This document shows positions 52,174 to 52,345 of a stretch of DNA of 52,345 nt, one piece after another. The notes beneath the pieces were generated by a model that was given only the letters and a program-made list of their open reading frames with translations, did no database searches and was not told the DNA's origin. The stretch lies in NCBI GenBank assembly GCA_016190005.1, contig JACPRK010000097.1:1-52345 (forward strand), read 5' to 3'. This stretch comes from Candidatus Wallbacteria bacterium. GTDB lineage: Bacteria > Muiribacteriota > UBA6191 > JACPRK01. Within the stretch, counting starts at the first letter, position 1; the number at the start of each line of letters is the position of its first letter. A program made the position numbers and the translations under genes.

Positions 52174-52345
52174 GGAGAAGTGCGAAGGGGATAGCTGGAA
52201 GCTGGAAGAGGCAGGACAACGGCAAAGCCGTCGGAAACCGGGTACAGGCACCGGAAGCCCGGCCGGCCGACCGGACGACTGCCAGGTTTCAAGCGGGCTG
52301 CCGGAGCCAGCCCCCGTTTTCCGCCTCCGGGCTCGAGACTTTGCC

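Noticed and set aside
52174..52345. Short AGCTGGAAGCTGGAAG direct repeat near the right edge
   Set aside because: A single imperfect duplication of a few bases with no flanking element. Too little sequence remains to interpret it.

Overview
This is a G+C-rich bacterial chromosome segment. It looks Gram-negative in type: it has an RNase E with a long tail, three lipoproteins with clear lipoboxes, pseudopilins with a prepilin peptidase, and a MurG-type transferase. I cannot name the organism. Dockerin-like repeats, exported HEAT-repeat proteins and an ABC permease fused to a CPBP protease are combinations I associate with Planctomycetota-like or other deep-branching uncultured phyla, but that is a weak inference. 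No phage genes, insertion sequences or CRISPR arrays were seen. The window looks like stable core chromosome with several unusual fusions.

Layout. 1-1.9 kb: end of rpsA, a strong terminator, and gap. 2.3-8.5 kb: three exported proteins in a row, each with a cohesin-like beta-sandwich; the first ends in two dockerin-like repeats and the second in a CTERM-like sorting tail. 8.6-11.4 kb: a MoaB/Mog protein on the minus strand, then a full prepilin peptidase overlapping a GspG-like pseudopilin. 11.4-17.7 kb: mnmG, an orphan Hpt protein and rsmG, then a DnaA-box cluster, a stand-alone cyclic-nucleotide-binding protein, a receiver-histidine kinase and glgC. 17.8-21.4 kb: rne and a zinc-ribbon protein (minus). 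21.6-26.6 kb: ppx-CHAD, a nucleotidyltransferase, a small membrane protein, a HAD hydrolase and a second cyclic-nucleotide-binding protein. 26.9-29 kb: murG (minus) divergent from a lysine/alanine-rich winged-helix-like protein.

29.1-37.5 kb holds the most unusual genes. One is a 1146-residue protein joining a HEAT-repeat solenoid to a complete PilT-type ATPase. Another is an FHA-GAF-AAA+ protein that looks like a sigma-54 activator without the GAFTGA loop or a DNA-binding domain. Next come a type II pseudopilin and a protein in which the zinc-binding N-terminal domain of prepilin peptidase is fused in frame to a pseudopilin. A site-2-type metalloprotease follows. With the peptidase and GspG-like gene at 9-11 kb and an Flp-like pilin at 37.8 kb, the window encodes a dispersed pilus or type II secretion apparatus with non-standard parts. 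No secretin, PilB/GspE or PilC/GspF gene is in view.

37.6-45.9 kb: tRNA-Arg(CCG) and tRNA-Ala(CGC), each behind a promoter with the same -10 sequence; an exported HEAT protein with a 72-residue double repeat; queC and queE; a secreted protein of unknown function; a coiled-coil membrane protein; and a fibronectin type III lipoprotein. 46-52.3 kb: a TPR lipoprotein, the ABC permease-CPBP fusion and its ATPase (minus), divergent from a family 5 solute-binding lipoprotein.

Across the window, several genes without a Shine-Dalgarno sequence have a -10-like hexamer 6-7 nt before a start codon, usually GTG. This suggests leaderless mRNAs and shifts some start assignments.
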